Part shown: piece by piece, positions 9,264-18,136 of the stretch | How positions within the stretch are numbered: position 1 is the first letter of the stretch | How the letters are laid out: each line of letters starts with the position of its first letter | Source: Paenibacillus sp. YPG26 | GTDB taxonomy: Bacteria; Bacillota; Bacilli; Paenibacillales; Paenibacillaceae | Direction: 5' to 3' | Length of the DNA: 64,000 nucleotides | NCBI RefSeq assembly: GCF_023704175.1 | Contig: NZ_CP084530.1 | Location: 1,386,001 to 1,450,000, forward strand | Position numbers and translations under genes: made by a program | The notes under the pieces: generated by a model | The model's database searches: none | Told to the model about the DNA's origin: nothing | What the model saw: only the letters and a program-made list of their open reading frames with translations

Positions 9264-9573
9264 AGAGCTCCTTTCCAATATATTCAGCTAATTGTTGAAT
9301 AGTGTCTTCATTCCTGCGGTAGTAAGTCCACTGGCCTATGCGTCTGGCTTCCAACAGACCTGAACGCTGCAGCAGGGACAAGTACTGGGACGTAGTGGAC
9401 TGGGACATGCCCGCCTTCTCCTGAATCTTGCCGACACAGATTGCATCTTTGAAATCATGCTCATCTGCGAGGGGAGCCGCACTTGGGAAGTTCAGCTCCG
9501 GTTCTTTTAGCCACAGCAGGATCTGCAGCCGGGTTTCGTTCGCTAGGGCTTTAAATATAGTCAAGTAATCCAT
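9262..9573 (-). CDS. ArsR-family winged-helix transcriptional regulator
   Basis: 103 residues with the ArsR-type fold: FKALANETRLQILLWL at the N-terminus, recognition helix MSQSTTSQYLSLLQRSGLL and wing RRIGQWTYYRR. A lone Cys in AICVGK does not form the classical metal pair CxC, so metal sensing is doubtful. No target gene is adjacent. The ATG lies only 6 bases after a near-consensus -10 box with no ribosome binding site, suggesting a leaderless mRNA. Confidence 0.88.
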   Translation of the reverse strand: MDYLTIFKALANETRLQILLWLKEPELNFPSAAPLADEHDFKDAICVGKIQEKAGMSQSTTSQYLSLLQRSGLLEARRIGQWTYYRRNEDTIQQLAEYIGKEL

Positions 9574-9579
9574 GGATTC

Positions 9580-9607
9580 ATTATATTTGTTCTTCCCGAC
9601 TTGTCAA
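9580..9607 (-). promoter_or_regulatory. SigA promoter of the arsR-type gene (leaderless)
   Basis: On the reverse strand TTGACA (9607-9602) and TATAAT (9585-9580) are both perfect, with a 16-base spacer. The ATG is at 9573-9571, where transcription should begin. Confidence 0.8.
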
Positions 9608-9718
9608 AGGAATTCCTGGAAGTATAGAAATCTTGTTCAGCAGTGAATAAAAGCCTCTGCGAATATAATAATAGTCGTAATGCTGTCAGTAGCTGAGGAT
9701 CTGCCGACATACCTGGCA

Positions 9719-9747
9719 TTGACTATAAGCGCAGTTATGAATATAAT
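9719..9747 (+). promoter_or_regulatory. SigA promoter of the leuS T-box transcript
   Basis: TTGACT at 9719 and TATAAT at 9742 with a 17-base spacer. Transcription should start near 9754, just ahead of the T-box leader. The preceding stretch from 9608 holds no gene I can recognise. Confidence 0.8.
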
Positions 9748-9753
9748 AATTGT

Positions 9754-10056
9754 TAATAAAATTGGATATTTAAGCTATGATGAGGATCAGTAATTCAGAC
9801 CTAATCACTCAGAGAGCCGGTGGTGGTGCGAACCGGTTGATCAGACTGTAATGAACTCGCCTCGGAGTCATGATGCAAGCCGGGAATCCGGGCAGATTAT
9901 TGCCTTTATTCCGGTGAACATACATCGTTACACCCGCGTTAAGGGTGCTAGAGTGAGCGCAGAACAAAGCATGTTGACGCGCTAACTAGGGTGGTACCAC
10001 GGGAATATTCCTCTCGTCCCTAGCGGTAATAACGCTATGGATTGAGAGGTTTTTTT
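9754..10056 (+). promoter_or_regulatory. T-box riboswitch (tRNA-Leu sensing) of leuS
   Basis: A complete T-box leader. The T-box core AGGGTGGTACCACGGGAA is at 9988-10005, and the terminator (arms CCTCTC 10010 and GAGAGG 10044, then seven T) follows directly. Stem I begins with the conserved AGAGAGCCGGTGG region near 9810. The probable specifier codon is CTC at 9856-9858 (context GAACTCG), a leucine codon. Uncharged tRNA-Leu should favour the antiterminator and leuS expression. Together with the promoter it fills the gap before leuS. Confidence 0.95.
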
Positions 10057-10131
10057 GTGACAATTAACTCACTGTGAATACCCGAAATGAATTCAGATTT
10101 CAGAAGTGCAATCCAAGGAGGATCTTATTTC

Positions 10132-12573
10132 ATGGCAGACAACAATGGTAATAATCACGTCTATCATCCGCAGGCGATTGAGCCAAAGTGGCAGGCTTAC
10201 TGGGATGAGCACCAGACGTTCAAGACACGGGAGGATGCTGGGAAGCCCAAATTCTACGCACTGGATATGTTCCCGTATCCTTCAGGCGCAGGTCTACACG
10301 TAGGTCACCCGGAAGGTTATACAGCAACGGATATCGTCTCCCGTTACAAGCGGATGCGCGGCTATAATGTGCTTCATCCAATGGGCTGGGATGCTTTTGG
10401 CCTTCCCGCTGAGCAGCATGCGCTGGATACAGGTGAGCATCCGCGTCATATCACAGTGAAGAATATTAATAATTTCCGCCGCCAGATTAAGTCGCTTGGC
10501 TTCTCCTACGATTGGGATCGGGAGATCAGCACGACAGACCCCGAATATTATAAATGGACACAGTGGATTTTTATCCAGCTCTATAACAAAGGGCTTGCCT
10601 ATGTCGCAGAAGTACCGGTGAACTGGTGCCCGGCTCTGGGCACAGTACTTGCTAATGAGGAAGTTATTGACGGGCTGAGTGAGCGCGGTGGACACCCGGT
10701 TATCCGCAAGCCGATGCGTCAATGGGTTCTTAAGATTACTGAATATGCTGAGCGTCTGCTTGAGGATCTGGAGGAGCTTGACTGGTCAGAGAGCATCAAA
10801 GACATGCAGCGCAACTGGATCGGCAAATCCGAAGGCGCGGAGGTCGACTTTGCTATTGAAGGACAGACGGAGTCCTTGACCGTGTTCACAACCCGTCCGG
10901 ATACCTTGTTCGGGGCCAGTTATGCGGTTCTGGCTCCAGAGCACGCACTTGTCGATGTGATTACAACGGGCGACCACCGCGAAGCTGTGAAGGCGTATCA
11001 GGAGCAGGCGGCGCGGAAGAGTGATCTGGAGCGTACGGATCTGGCCAAAGAAAAGACAGGTGTGTTCACAGGAGCGTATGCGATTAATCCGGTTAATGGG
11101 GCCAAGGTGCCAATCTGGATTGCTGATTATGTACTTGCAGGTTATGGTACAGGCGCCATTATGGCTGTTCCGGCTCATGATGAACGCGATTATGAATTTG
11201 CCAAGCAGTTCAATCTGCCAATTCTCGAGGTGGTATCAGGCGGTGACATCAGCAAGGAAGCTTACGCCGGTGACGGAGCGCATGTCAATTCCGAATTCCT
11301 GAATGGATTGAATAACGAGGAAGCGATTAAGAAAGCTATCGCCTGGCTGGAAGAACAGGGGAAAGGCAAAGGCAAAGTCACCTATCGTCTGCGTGACTGG
11401 TTGTTCAGCCGTCAGCGCTACTGGGGCGAGCCGATTCCGATTCTGCATCTGGAAGACGGAACTATGAAGCCTGTTCCTGTAGATCAGCTTCCGCTTGTCC
11501 TGCCTGAGGTGGATCAGATCAAGCCGTCAGGAACAGGGGAATCACCACTGGCGAATGTGACGGAGTGGGTGAACACCATAGACCCGGAGACAGGTCTGCC
11601 GGCACGCCGGGAGACGAACACAATGCCGCAGTGGGCAGGAAGCTGCTGGTACTACCTCCGGTTCATAGATCCGCACAATGACCAAGAGTTGTGCTCGCCG
11701 GAGAAGCAGAAGGAATGGCTGCCGGTTGATCTGTACATTGGTGGCGCTGAGCACGCCGTGCTGCATTTGCTGTACGCCCGCTTCTGGCACAAGGTTCTCT
11801 ATGACCTCGGGGTCGTATCTACCAAAGAACCGTTCCATAAGCTGGTTAACCAGGGTATGATTCTTGGGACTAATAATGAGAAGATGAGTAAATCTCGCGG
11901 GAACGTCATTAACCCGGACGAGATTGTGAATGAATATGGAGCGGATACACTCCGTATCTACGAGATGTTCATGGGTCCGCTTGAAGCTACCAAGCCTTGG
12001 AATTCGAATGGAGTTGAGGGAACTTACCGGTTCCTCTCCCGTGTATGGCGTCTGTTCATCGGAGAGGACGGCGGACTCAGTTCCAAGATTGTGGATGGAG
12101 AAGGCAGCGAGGAATTCAAGCGCACCTGGCATAAGACGATCAAGAAAGTCACAGAGGATCTTGAAGGACTTCGGTTCAATACGGCTATCAGCCAGTTGAT
12201 GATTTTCATCAATGAAGCTTATAAGACAGATGTCGTTCCTAGAGAAGCGGCAGCTAACTTCGTACAGCTGTTGTCCCCGCTTGCTCCGCATATTGCTGAG
12301 GAATTGTGGCAGCGTCTTGGTCACGAAGACAGTGTAAGCTATGTAGCATGGCCATCTTATGATGAGGCTTGGACTGTGGATGCCGAGGTGGAGATTGTTG
12401 TTCAGGTTAATGGCAAGATTGTGGAACGTGCCAAAATTGCCAAGGATCTGGATCAGGCTGCCATGCAGGAGCTCACTCTGGAGCTTCCTAATGTTAAGCG
12501 CGCAATTGAAGGCAAGTCGGTCCGTAAAGTGATCGCAGTGCCTGGCAAGCTCGTAAATATCGTTGTCGGTTAA
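10132..12573 (+). CDS. leuS: Leucyl-tRNA synthetase
   Basis: Class I synthetase that charges tRNA-Leu. 813 residues from ATG 10132, which follows AAGGAGG (10115-10121); an open frame from 10087 adds only non-conserved residues. The HIGH-type motif is [10 protein letters not shown], and the KMSKS loop (EKMSKSRGN) lies near residues 583-590. An editing CP1 domain ([24 protein letters not shown]) lies between. The stop overlaps the comER stop on the other strand by 4 bases. Confidence 0.98.
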   Translation: MADNNGNNHVYHPQAIEPKWQAYWDEHQTFKTREDAGKPKFYALDMFPYPSGAGLHVGHPEGYTATDIVSRYKRMRGYNVLHPMGWDAFGLPAEQHALDTGEHPRHITVKNINNFRRQIKSLGFSYDWDREISTTDPEYYKWTQWIFIQLYNKGLAYVAEVPVNWCPALGTVLANEEVIDGLSERGGHPVIRKPMRQWVLKITEYAERLLEDLEELDWSESIKDMQRNWIGKSEGAEVDFAIEGQTESLTVFTTRPDTLFGASYAVLAPEHALVDVITTGDHREAVKAYQEQAARKSDLERTDLAKEKTGVFTGAYAINPVNGAKVPIWIADYVLAGYGTGAIMAVPAHDERDYEFAKQFNLPILEVVSGGDISKEAYAGDGAHVNSEFLNGLNNEEAIKKAIAWLEEQGKGKGKVTYRLRDWLFSRQRYWGEPIPILHLEDGTMKPVPVDQLPLVLPEVDQIKPSGTGESPLANVTEWVNTIDPETGLPARRETNTMPQWAGSCWYYLRFIDPHNDQELCSPEKQKEWLPVDLYIGGAEHAVLHLLYARFWHKVLYDLGVVSTKEPFHKLVNQGMILGTNNEKMSKSRGNVINPDEIVNEYGADTLRIYEMFMGPLEATKPWNSNGVEGTYRFLSRVWRLFIGEDGGLSSKIVDGEGSEEFKRTWHKTIKKVTEDLEGLRFNTAISQLMIFINEAYKTDVVPREAAANFVQLLSPLAPHIAEELWQRLGHEDSVSYVAWPSYDEAWTVDAEVEIVVQVNGKIVERAKIAKDLDQAAMQELTLELPNVKRAIEGKSVRKVIAVPGKLVNIVVG

Positions 12574-13409
12574 TCATCCCTTTGCTCCTGCTGGCTGAAG
12601 CTCGTATCAAGCTTAGCCAGGTCATGCTCATGCTTATGGGCAGTCGTCTGGATTAACTCAGGGAATACCGAAATTAAATGCTGCTTGAGTACGGAAAGGC
12701 CTTCCGCGGTTACACCTCCAGGAACGGCTACGCGCTGGATAAGCTGTTCCAGTGAGTAGCCACCCTCGGTGAGAAGGCGTCCTGTACCAAGCAGCATTTC
12801 TGCGCCCAGGTGTACAGCGGTTGCTCTCTGCAGCCCGCTTAGTTCTGCAGCCGAATCGGCCCAGAGCCCGAATATGAATGCCAGGAAAGCCGGACCGCAG
12901 CTCGAGATATCTGAAGCGGCGCGGACATGATCTTCTTCAATCAATACCGGGGTGCCCACCGAAGAGATGAGCTGCTCAAGCAGCAGCCTGTCTTCGGGGA
13001 GTATGCGCTGCCCATACATGCAAAGTGAAGCGCCGCTTAGGACGGCGTGGGTGATACTCGGCACGATTTTGGCTACTTTACATGGAAGAATGCCCTCGAG
13101 GTGGCTGATCCGGACCGGGCTCGTTATGGATACAATAATTTGCTGCGAGTTTAGGGATTCCTTGATTTCGGTGAGGACATCCGGGAACTCCAAGGGTTTC
13201 ACACACAGAAATATAATGTCGCTCTGAAGCACAGTCTGAACATTGCTGCTGACGGCTTGAAGACCCGGATACTTGGCCGAAAGCCGTTCTGTCCGGGTTA
13301 GTGTGCGGCTGGTTGCCGTAATCTGCCGAGGCTGCAGTGCTCCGGAACGCAGAAATGACTCAATTAATAGACTTCCCATACTTCCTGTTCCGATAAATCC
13401 TATTCGCAT
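12570..13409 (-). CDS. comER: ComER / pyrroline-5-carboxylate reductase-like protein
   Basis: 279-residue ProC-family protein with the N-terminal Rossmann motif [12 protein letters not shown] and the conserved C-terminal helix [12 protein letters not shown]. Its position, divergent from comEA, identifies it as ComER. In B. subtilis ComER is not essential for competence, and it has been linked to sporulation and biofilm in some bacilli. Start ATG 13409 follows AAGGAGAG on the reverse strand; a longer frame to 13457 is unsupported. Confidence 0.9.
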   Translation of the reverse strand: MRIGFIGTGSMGSLLIESFLRSGALQPRQITATSRTLTRTERLSAKYPGLQAVSSNVQTVLQSDIIFLCVKPLEFPDVLTEIKESLNSQQIIVSITSPVRISHLEGILPCKVAKIVPSITHAVLSGASLCMYGQRILPEDRLLLEQLISSVGTPVLIEEDHVRAASDISSCGPAFLAFIFGLWADSAAELSGLQRATAVHLGAEMLLGTGRLLTEGGYSLEQLIQRVAVPGGVTAEGLSVLKQHLISVFPELIQTTAHKHEHDLAKLDTSFSQQEQRDD

Positions 13410-13521
13410 CAATGAGATCTCTCCTTCTGCGCGAAGGCGCGGCTTCGTCGTTAACAATGTATGCAGCTGAGATAGATGTTCATGACTATGAGTTTATAGA
13501 TTTGAGATTGGAGCTGGATGA

Positions 13522-14124
13522 ATGGTATACAGAAAGTGGGTTGGAACAGTTGTAGTATCAGCTGCGGTAGGAGCAGGTCTGATGCTGCTTGCCGTAGGAG
13601 CAAGGCCGCCTGCCGGTCTTGAGGGCTGGGCCCCGGTAAATACACAGGCAGCCAAGGCCTTGCAATCGCATGAAGGCCCGGAGAAGACTAAGGATGAGGG
13701 GCGGGCCAGAGATCAGGCCCAAGATCAACCCAAAGATCAGACCCAAGATCAGACCATGATCCAGACTAAGGTAAGGGATCATAGTATGGATCAGGCCAAG
13801 GATGTTCCCAAGGCAGCGAAGAGCAGTGCTGACGGGAGTTCAACGGGGGCCCTGAGCACAGCAGCAGCGGCAAGCCAGCCCCCGTCAGCTCAAGACAGCA
13901 GTTCGGAAGCAAGCGGGCCTTCTGAGCCGGCTGGATCGGTCAATATCAATACTGCAGGGCTCGAAGAGCTTCAGAATATACCGGGGATTGGGGCCAAGAA
14001 GGCGGCCGCCATTGTCGACTACCGCAATCAGCATGGTGCCTTCACTAAGGTGGCTGATTTGACCAAGGTTAAGGGCATCGGTCCAAAAATGCTTGAAAAA
14101 ATGAAGCCTTACATCGGGCTGTAG
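13522..14124 (+). CDS. comEA: ComEA competence DNA receptor with a repeat-rich linker
   Basis: 200 residues: one N-terminal TM anchor (about 8-26), a long low-complexity linker (about 45-135), and a C-terminal tandem helix-hairpin-helix DNA-binding domain (INTAGLEELQNIPGIGAKKAAAIVDYR, then LTKVKGIGPKMLEKM, split here). ComEA binds double-stranded DNA outside the membrane and passes it to ComEC. The linker includes a DQ-rich repeat (see 13711). I see no SLBB-like domain, which ComEA of Bacillus carries between the anchor and the HhH part. Confidence 0.92.
   Translation: MVYRKWVGTVVVSAAVGAGLMLLAVGARPPAGLEGWAPVNTQAAKALQSHEGPEKTKDEGRARDQAQDQPKDQTQDQTMIQTKVRDHSMDQAKDVPKAAKSSADGSSTGALSTAAAASQPPSAQDSSSEASGPSEPAGSVNINTAGLEELQNIPGIGAKKAAAIVDYRNQHGAFTKVADLTKVKGIGPKMLEKMKPYIGL
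13711..13755 (+). repeat. 12-bp tandem repeat inside comEA
   Basis: About 3.75 imperfect copies of GATCAGACCCAA (13711, 13723, 13735, 13747). In frame they encode DQAQ-DQPK-DQTQ-DQTM in the extracellular linker. Confidence 0.9.
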
Positions 14125-14140
14125 ACAGGAGTAGTGAAAG

Positions 14141-14659
14141 ATGAATCCGGATAAACGGAAAGATTGGGATACGTATTTCATGGATATCGCTTATATGGTA
14201 TCTACCCGGTCACGCTGCAGCAGACGTCATGTGGGTTCGGTTCTTGTTCAAGGCAAAAAGCTGCTGGGGACAGCCTATAACGGCGCTCCTTCGGGAGTTC
14301 CCGATTGTTCTGAAGCCGGCTGCATGATTGCTGAAGAATATGAGCTGGTCACGGAGAATGGTCATGAGCAGATGGTTAAGAAACAGCGCTGTGTTAGAAC
14401 AATTCATGCCGAGCAGAATCTGCTGCTTTTTACCGATCGGATCGACCGGGAAGGGTCCAGCGTATATGTAACGGATGAGCCCTGCTGGACCTGCGCGAAT
14501 ATGCTTGCGAACAGCGGGATTACCCTGATCGTATACCACCGTCCTTACCCGAAGGATTCCGCCAAGGTTAAGGCGATGATGAGCCAGAAAGGGATTACGT
14601 TCAGGCAGCTGGAAGCCTATTCACCTCCACCCGAGACGGTTCAGAAGGTGCAGGATTAA
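14141..14659 (+). CDS. comEB: ComEB dCMP/cytidine deaminase-family protein
   Basis: 172 residues with the zinc deaminase signature: HAEQN (His ligand and catalytic Glu) and PCWTCAN (two Cys ligands). The family converts dCMP to dUMP. In B. subtilis comEB lies between comEA and comEC but is dispensable for transformation. ATG 14141 follows AGGAG. A strong terminator lies downstream, before comEC. Confidence 0.93.
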   Translation: MNPDKRKDWDTYFMDIAYMVSTRSRCSRRHVGSVLVQGKKLLGTAYNGAPSGVPDCSEAGCMIAEEYELVTENGHEQMVKKQRCVRTIHAEQNLLLFTDRIDREGSSVYVTDEPCWTCANMLANSGITLIVYHRPYPKDSAKVKAMMSQKGITFRQLEAYSPPPETVQKVQD

Positions 14660-14710
14660 CAGTCCCAATTGGGTAGACGGCAATCCATAGAATATAGACT
14701 AATGCTGAGG

Positions 14711-14758
14711 AAGAACCTCCGCTTGCGAATGAAGCAAGCCGGGGTTCTTTTTGTTTTT
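14711..14758 (+). terminator. Terminator between comEB and comEC
   Basis: A 16-bp stem with one mismatch (14711-14726 with 14734-14749), then a T-rich tail. It stands within what is normally one comE operon. Confidence 0.85.
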
Positions 14759-14799
14759 CTTTTTGTTTTTGCGAAATCTTTTGCGGGAGGGGGAAAGTA

Positions 14800-17397
14800 A
14801 TGGCTCGTAGACCACTAGTGACTGCAGCGTGTCTGTGGATCGTGGGAAGTGTGATGGCAAGTCAGTTCCATAATTGGTCTTTCTGGCTGCTTTGGGCAGG
14901 CTTGTCCTTGGCGTTTCCGCTTATAAGCTACTTGAGCAGGTGGACCTGGAAGCAGACAATGATCTGCTGGCTTGTTGTCTCGGCATCAGCCCTGTATTGG
15001 AATTATAACGAGTTCCGGAATGTGAGCGCGATTACAGATATTCTGGATACAAATGGGATAGCAGCGGAAGAAGCGGTGATCAGCAAGGCAAAGGGAGTTA
15101 TTATCTCGGCACCTGAGACGGATGGGGACAGAACGGACTTCAGGATCAAGCTCACAGACCTCTCTATAGACGGGCCGGGAGGGAAATCTCTGACTGATAA
15201 CGACCTTGCTAGTGAGAAAGTGATTGTGCAAGTCCGCTTGTTAAGAGAGGAGGAGCTTATACTCTCCAAGAAATGGACCCGCGGACAGCATGTTACATTG
15301 ACGAGTGTAAGTCTGACGGCTCCGGCACCAGCCCGGAACTTTGGGGGATTTGATTACAGCGAATACCTGCACCGGGAACATATCCATTGGCTGTTCAAAG
15401 TGAAAGGGGCGGCGCATGTTCAGACAACAGAGGCCAACTGGAGCTTTGCTGCCATTATGGCCTGGAACGACCAGCTCAGAAATACACTTGCCAGCCGGAT
15501 CGGCCAATTGTTCAAGGAGCCGAGTGCCGGGTTCATGCAAGGTCTATTAATCGGTGTTACTGATGGGCTCGATCCAGAGACATACAGCAGCTTCACGCAG
15601 CTGGGCCTAACCCACATTCTAGCTATTTCGGGCGGCCATGTCGCCATTAATATGGGGATTTTGTTTTGGCTGCTAAGGCGGTTCAAGGTTACTAAAGAGA
15701 AGGCCTACCTTGTTGTCCTCATATTTATACCCTTCTATGTATTATTAACAGGGTTCACCCCGTCGGTAGTCCGTTCGGGAATCATGTCTATGCTGGGCGT
15801 CTACCTGCTTAGAAAGGGGCTCTTTAAGGATACGCTCAATATATTAGCGGCGGCGGCACTATGTATGCTGATGTGGGAGCCGTACTTTTTGTACAATGTT
15901 AGTTTTCAGCTGTCTTTTATCGTCACCGCTGGATTAATTGTGCTTGTCCCCCTTGTGAATCCCTTATTGACCTTTCTCCCGGGAAAAGTAAGAACCGCCG
16001 CATCCATGACCATCGTAGCTCAGATTGTATCGTTCCCATTAACGATCTATTATTTCAACCAATTCTCTCTGCTCTCGCTTGCCGCTAATTTCATCATCGT
16101 TCCGATAGTAGGGGTGTTCTCCTTGTCAGCCGGGACTGCTGCTCTTCTGCTAAGCTTAATATGGCTGCAATTAGGCAGGTGGGCGGCTTATCCCGCCCAT
16201 TTCATGAATGAGCTCGCTTTTATGGCGGCGTCCTGGATGAGTGGCCGCAGCGGATTTACAACGATCTGGAAATCACCAGCTGTTGGATGGATAGCTGTGT
16301 ATTATATTCTGATAGGATGGTTCTTGTACTTGGGTGCAAGAAGAGCCGCAACGGAGCAGTCTGCCTTCGGTTATTCGATCGCTGGTGAGACCCAGCCTCT
16401 TGTACCGGATATGTTACATTCTTCCCGGTTCGGCGTCCGTCCAAGCCGCCACAGGCTCAGTCTCTTCACTGCGGGTCAGCTTCTCAGCTGCTGTGGATTG
16501 CTTGGACTGCTGGCTGCCGCATATCAGCCGGAGAATCCCCATAATATTGGAACGGTTCAGTTTCTTGATGTGGGTCAGGGCGACTGCACGCTTATTACCA
16601 CACCTGAGGGCAGAAATATCCTGGTGGATGGCGGAGGAACCGTGACTTTTGGCAAGCCGAAGGAGGCTTGGAGGAACAAGAAAGAGCCTTACGAGGTAGG
16701 TGCGAAGGTTGTGGTTCCTTTGTTGAAGAGAAGAGGGATACACCGGCTTGACGCGATTATTTTGACACATGGGGATCAGGATCATGCAGGGGGGCTGCAA
16801 GCCGTAATGGAATCTATTCCTGTCAACGCCTTATTTATCAATGGAACGCTTGCGGATTCCAAGACGATGAAGACACTTATACATACCGCTCTTGACAAGG
16901 AGATCAAGCTGTATTCCATATCGGGAGGCATGCGGATCAAGCCGGACAGCCGCACGGTACTGGCCTTTCTGGCGCCTGTTCAGCCTGCCGGGCTGGAAGA
17001 GGAACAGGTTCCTTTTGTTAAAGAGCAGAATCATGTATCTATTGCATTTCTAATCGAAATGGATGGTGCCCGCTTTCTGTTCACAGGAGATATGGATGCG
17101 GCCTCGGAGAAAGATGTAATCCGGCAGTTGGGTTCCTCGAAGGTCCTGGGTCTGCCGGGTGTTCTAAAAGTTGCCCACCATGGCAGTCATACCTCGACAT
17201 CTGAAGCCTGGCTCGACTTTTGGAGTCCGCAGGCAGCTGTCATTTCCGCGGGTGTGTCCAACAGCTACGGCCATCCACATCCCGATACCATGGACAAATT
17301 GCAAAAGCGGGGGATTAACATTCACCGCACCGATGAGATGGGCGAGATCCAAATGCAGGTGCGCAAGGGGAACATAGTCACACGGCATAAGCTCTAG
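14800..17397 (+). CDS. comEC: ComEC/Rec2 DNA-internalisation channel
   Basis: 865-residue polytopic membrane protein that forms the channel for single-stranded DNA uptake. An N-terminal DUF4131/OB-type part (about 20-200) is followed by the Competence domain with many TM helices (GLTHILAISGGHVAINMG near 265-285). A C-terminal metallo-beta-lactamase-like domain (from about 585) has FLDVGQGDCTLI, THGDQDHAGG and FTGDMD, the metal ligands expected for a nuclease that degrades the non-entering strand. Start ATG 14800 follows a purine-rich GGGAGGGGG. Confidence 0.96.
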   Translation: MARRPLVTAACLWIVGSVMASQFHNWSFWLLWAGLSLAFPLISYLSRWTWKQTMICWLVVSASALYWNYNEFRNVSAITDILDTNGIAAEEAVISKAKGVIISAPETDGDRTDFRIKLTDLSIDGPGGKSLTDNDLASEKVIVQVRLLREEELILSKKWTRGQHVTLTSVSLTAPAPARNFGGFDYSEYLHREHIHWLFKVKGAAHVQTTEANWSFAAIMAWNDQLRNTLASRIGQLFKEPSAGFMQGLLIGVTDGLDPETYSSFTQLGLTHILAISGGHVAINMGILFWLLRRFKVTKEKAYLVVLIFIPFYVLLTGFTPSVVRSGIMSMLGVYLLRKGLFKDTLNILAAAALCMLMWEPYFLYNVSFQLSFIVTAGLIVLVPLVNPLLTFLPGKVRTAASMTIVAQIVSFPLTIYYFNQFSLLSLAANFIIVPIVGVFSLSAGTAALLLSLIWLQLGRWAAYPAHFMNELAFMAASWMSGRSGFTTIWKSPAVGWIAVYYILIGWFLYLGARRAATEQSAFGYSIAGETQPLVPDMLHSSRFGVRPSRHRLSLFTAGQLLSCCGLLGLLAAAYQPENPHNIGTVQFLDVGQGDCTLITTPEGRNILVDGGGTVTFGKPKEAWRNKKEPYEVGAKVVVPLLKRRGIHRLDAIILTHGDQDHAGGLQAVMESIPVNALFINGTLADSKTMKTLIHTALDKEIKLYSISGGMRIKPDSRTVLAFLAPVQPAGLEEEQVPFVKEQNHVSIAFLIEMDGARFLFTGDMDAASEKDVIRQLGSSKVLGLPGVLKVAHHGSHTSTSEAWLDFWSPQAAVISAGVSNSYGHPHPDTMDKLQKRGINIHRTDEMGEIQMQVRKGNIVTRHKL

Positions 17398-17531
17398 CAA
17401 AAGGACTATAGTCTCTTAAGAAAGCAAGCCACTATCATCCATAACGATGGCTGGATGACTCTGTGCCAGATTTCTGGTATTCTTAGGTGAGACTTATGGC
17501 ATAAATTATATTGAAAAAGACAAGATGTCAT

Positions 17532-17558
17532 TGCAACATATTACTCAAATGTAGCGTC
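17532..17558 (+). promoter_or_regulatory. Candidate ECF-type autoregulatory promoter
   Basis: TGCAAC at 17532 and CGTC at 17555 with 17 bases between, 30 bases before the sigma-factor start. The pattern AAC-N16/17-CGTC is that of ECF sigma promoters (SigM/SigX-like), consistent with autoregulation. The rest of the 17398-17587 gap shows no gene. Confidence 0.6.
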
Positions 17559-17587
17559 TGTATAGTTGCAAGGAAGGGGGATCCTTT

Positions 17588-18136
17588 GTGGTCGAGCAGG
17601 GACTCATCAGAGCCGCTCAATCGGGCGATCGCGACGCTCTAATTACCCTATTGCGAGAGATAGAACAACAGGTGTATCGCACAGCCTATTATATTCTAAA
17701 TAATGAGCAGGATGCCCACGATGCCGCCCAGGAAGCACTCATTCGTGTCTATACCAAAATTGATTCCTATGAAGAAAAGGCGCAGTTCAAAACCTGGGTT
17801 CAGCGGATTGTAACCAATATATGTATCGACAAGTTCCGTCGTAACAAGCCTACTGTATCCATTGATGAGCATGAGATGGTATTCCAGGGCAAGGAGAACG
17901 TGGAGCGGCAGGTCATGTCGGCTTATTTGGCACAAGATATCCAGGAGGCGATCAACCGGCTTCCGGATCACCATCGCTCGGTTGTCGTCCTGAGGTATGT
18001 TCAGGACTTATCCTATAGTGAAATTGCCGATTGTCTAGACCTCCCGCTAAATACGGTTAAATCTTATTTATTTCGAGCAAGGCAGCAGCTTCAAAACTTA
18101 CTTCAAGATTATCAGAAAGGTGGTGTATCAGGATGA
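17588..18136 (+). CDS. ECF RNA polymerase sigma factor (SigW-like)
   Basis: 182 residues. Region 2 is at about 22-90 (DAHDAAQEALIRVY, then FKTWVQRIVTNICIDKFRR) and region 4 at about 120-172 (LPDHHRSVVVLRYVQDLSY, LPLNTVKSYLFRARQQL). It directs polymerase to stress promoters and should be held inactive by the anti-sigma factor that overlaps it by 4 bases. Start is GTG 17588 behind AAGGGGG. The exact ECF subgroup cannot be fixed without alignment. Confidence 0.93.
   Translation: MVEQGLIRAAQSGDRDALITLLREIEQQVYRTAYYILNNEQDAHDAAQEALIRVYTKIDSYEEKAQFKTWVQRIVTNICIDKFRRNKPTVSIDEHEMVFQGKENVERQVMSAYLAQDIQEAINRLPDHHRSVVVLRYVQDLSYSEIADCLDLPLNTVKSYLFRARQQLQNLLQDYQKGGVSG

Noticed and set aside
13711..13755. 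Short tandem repeats considered as a CRISPR remnant
   Set aside because: Twelve-base units without spacers, in frame within comEA.
17404..17413. Palindrome GACTATAGTC after comEC
   Set aside because: Ten bases only, no T-run and no promoter relation; likely chance.
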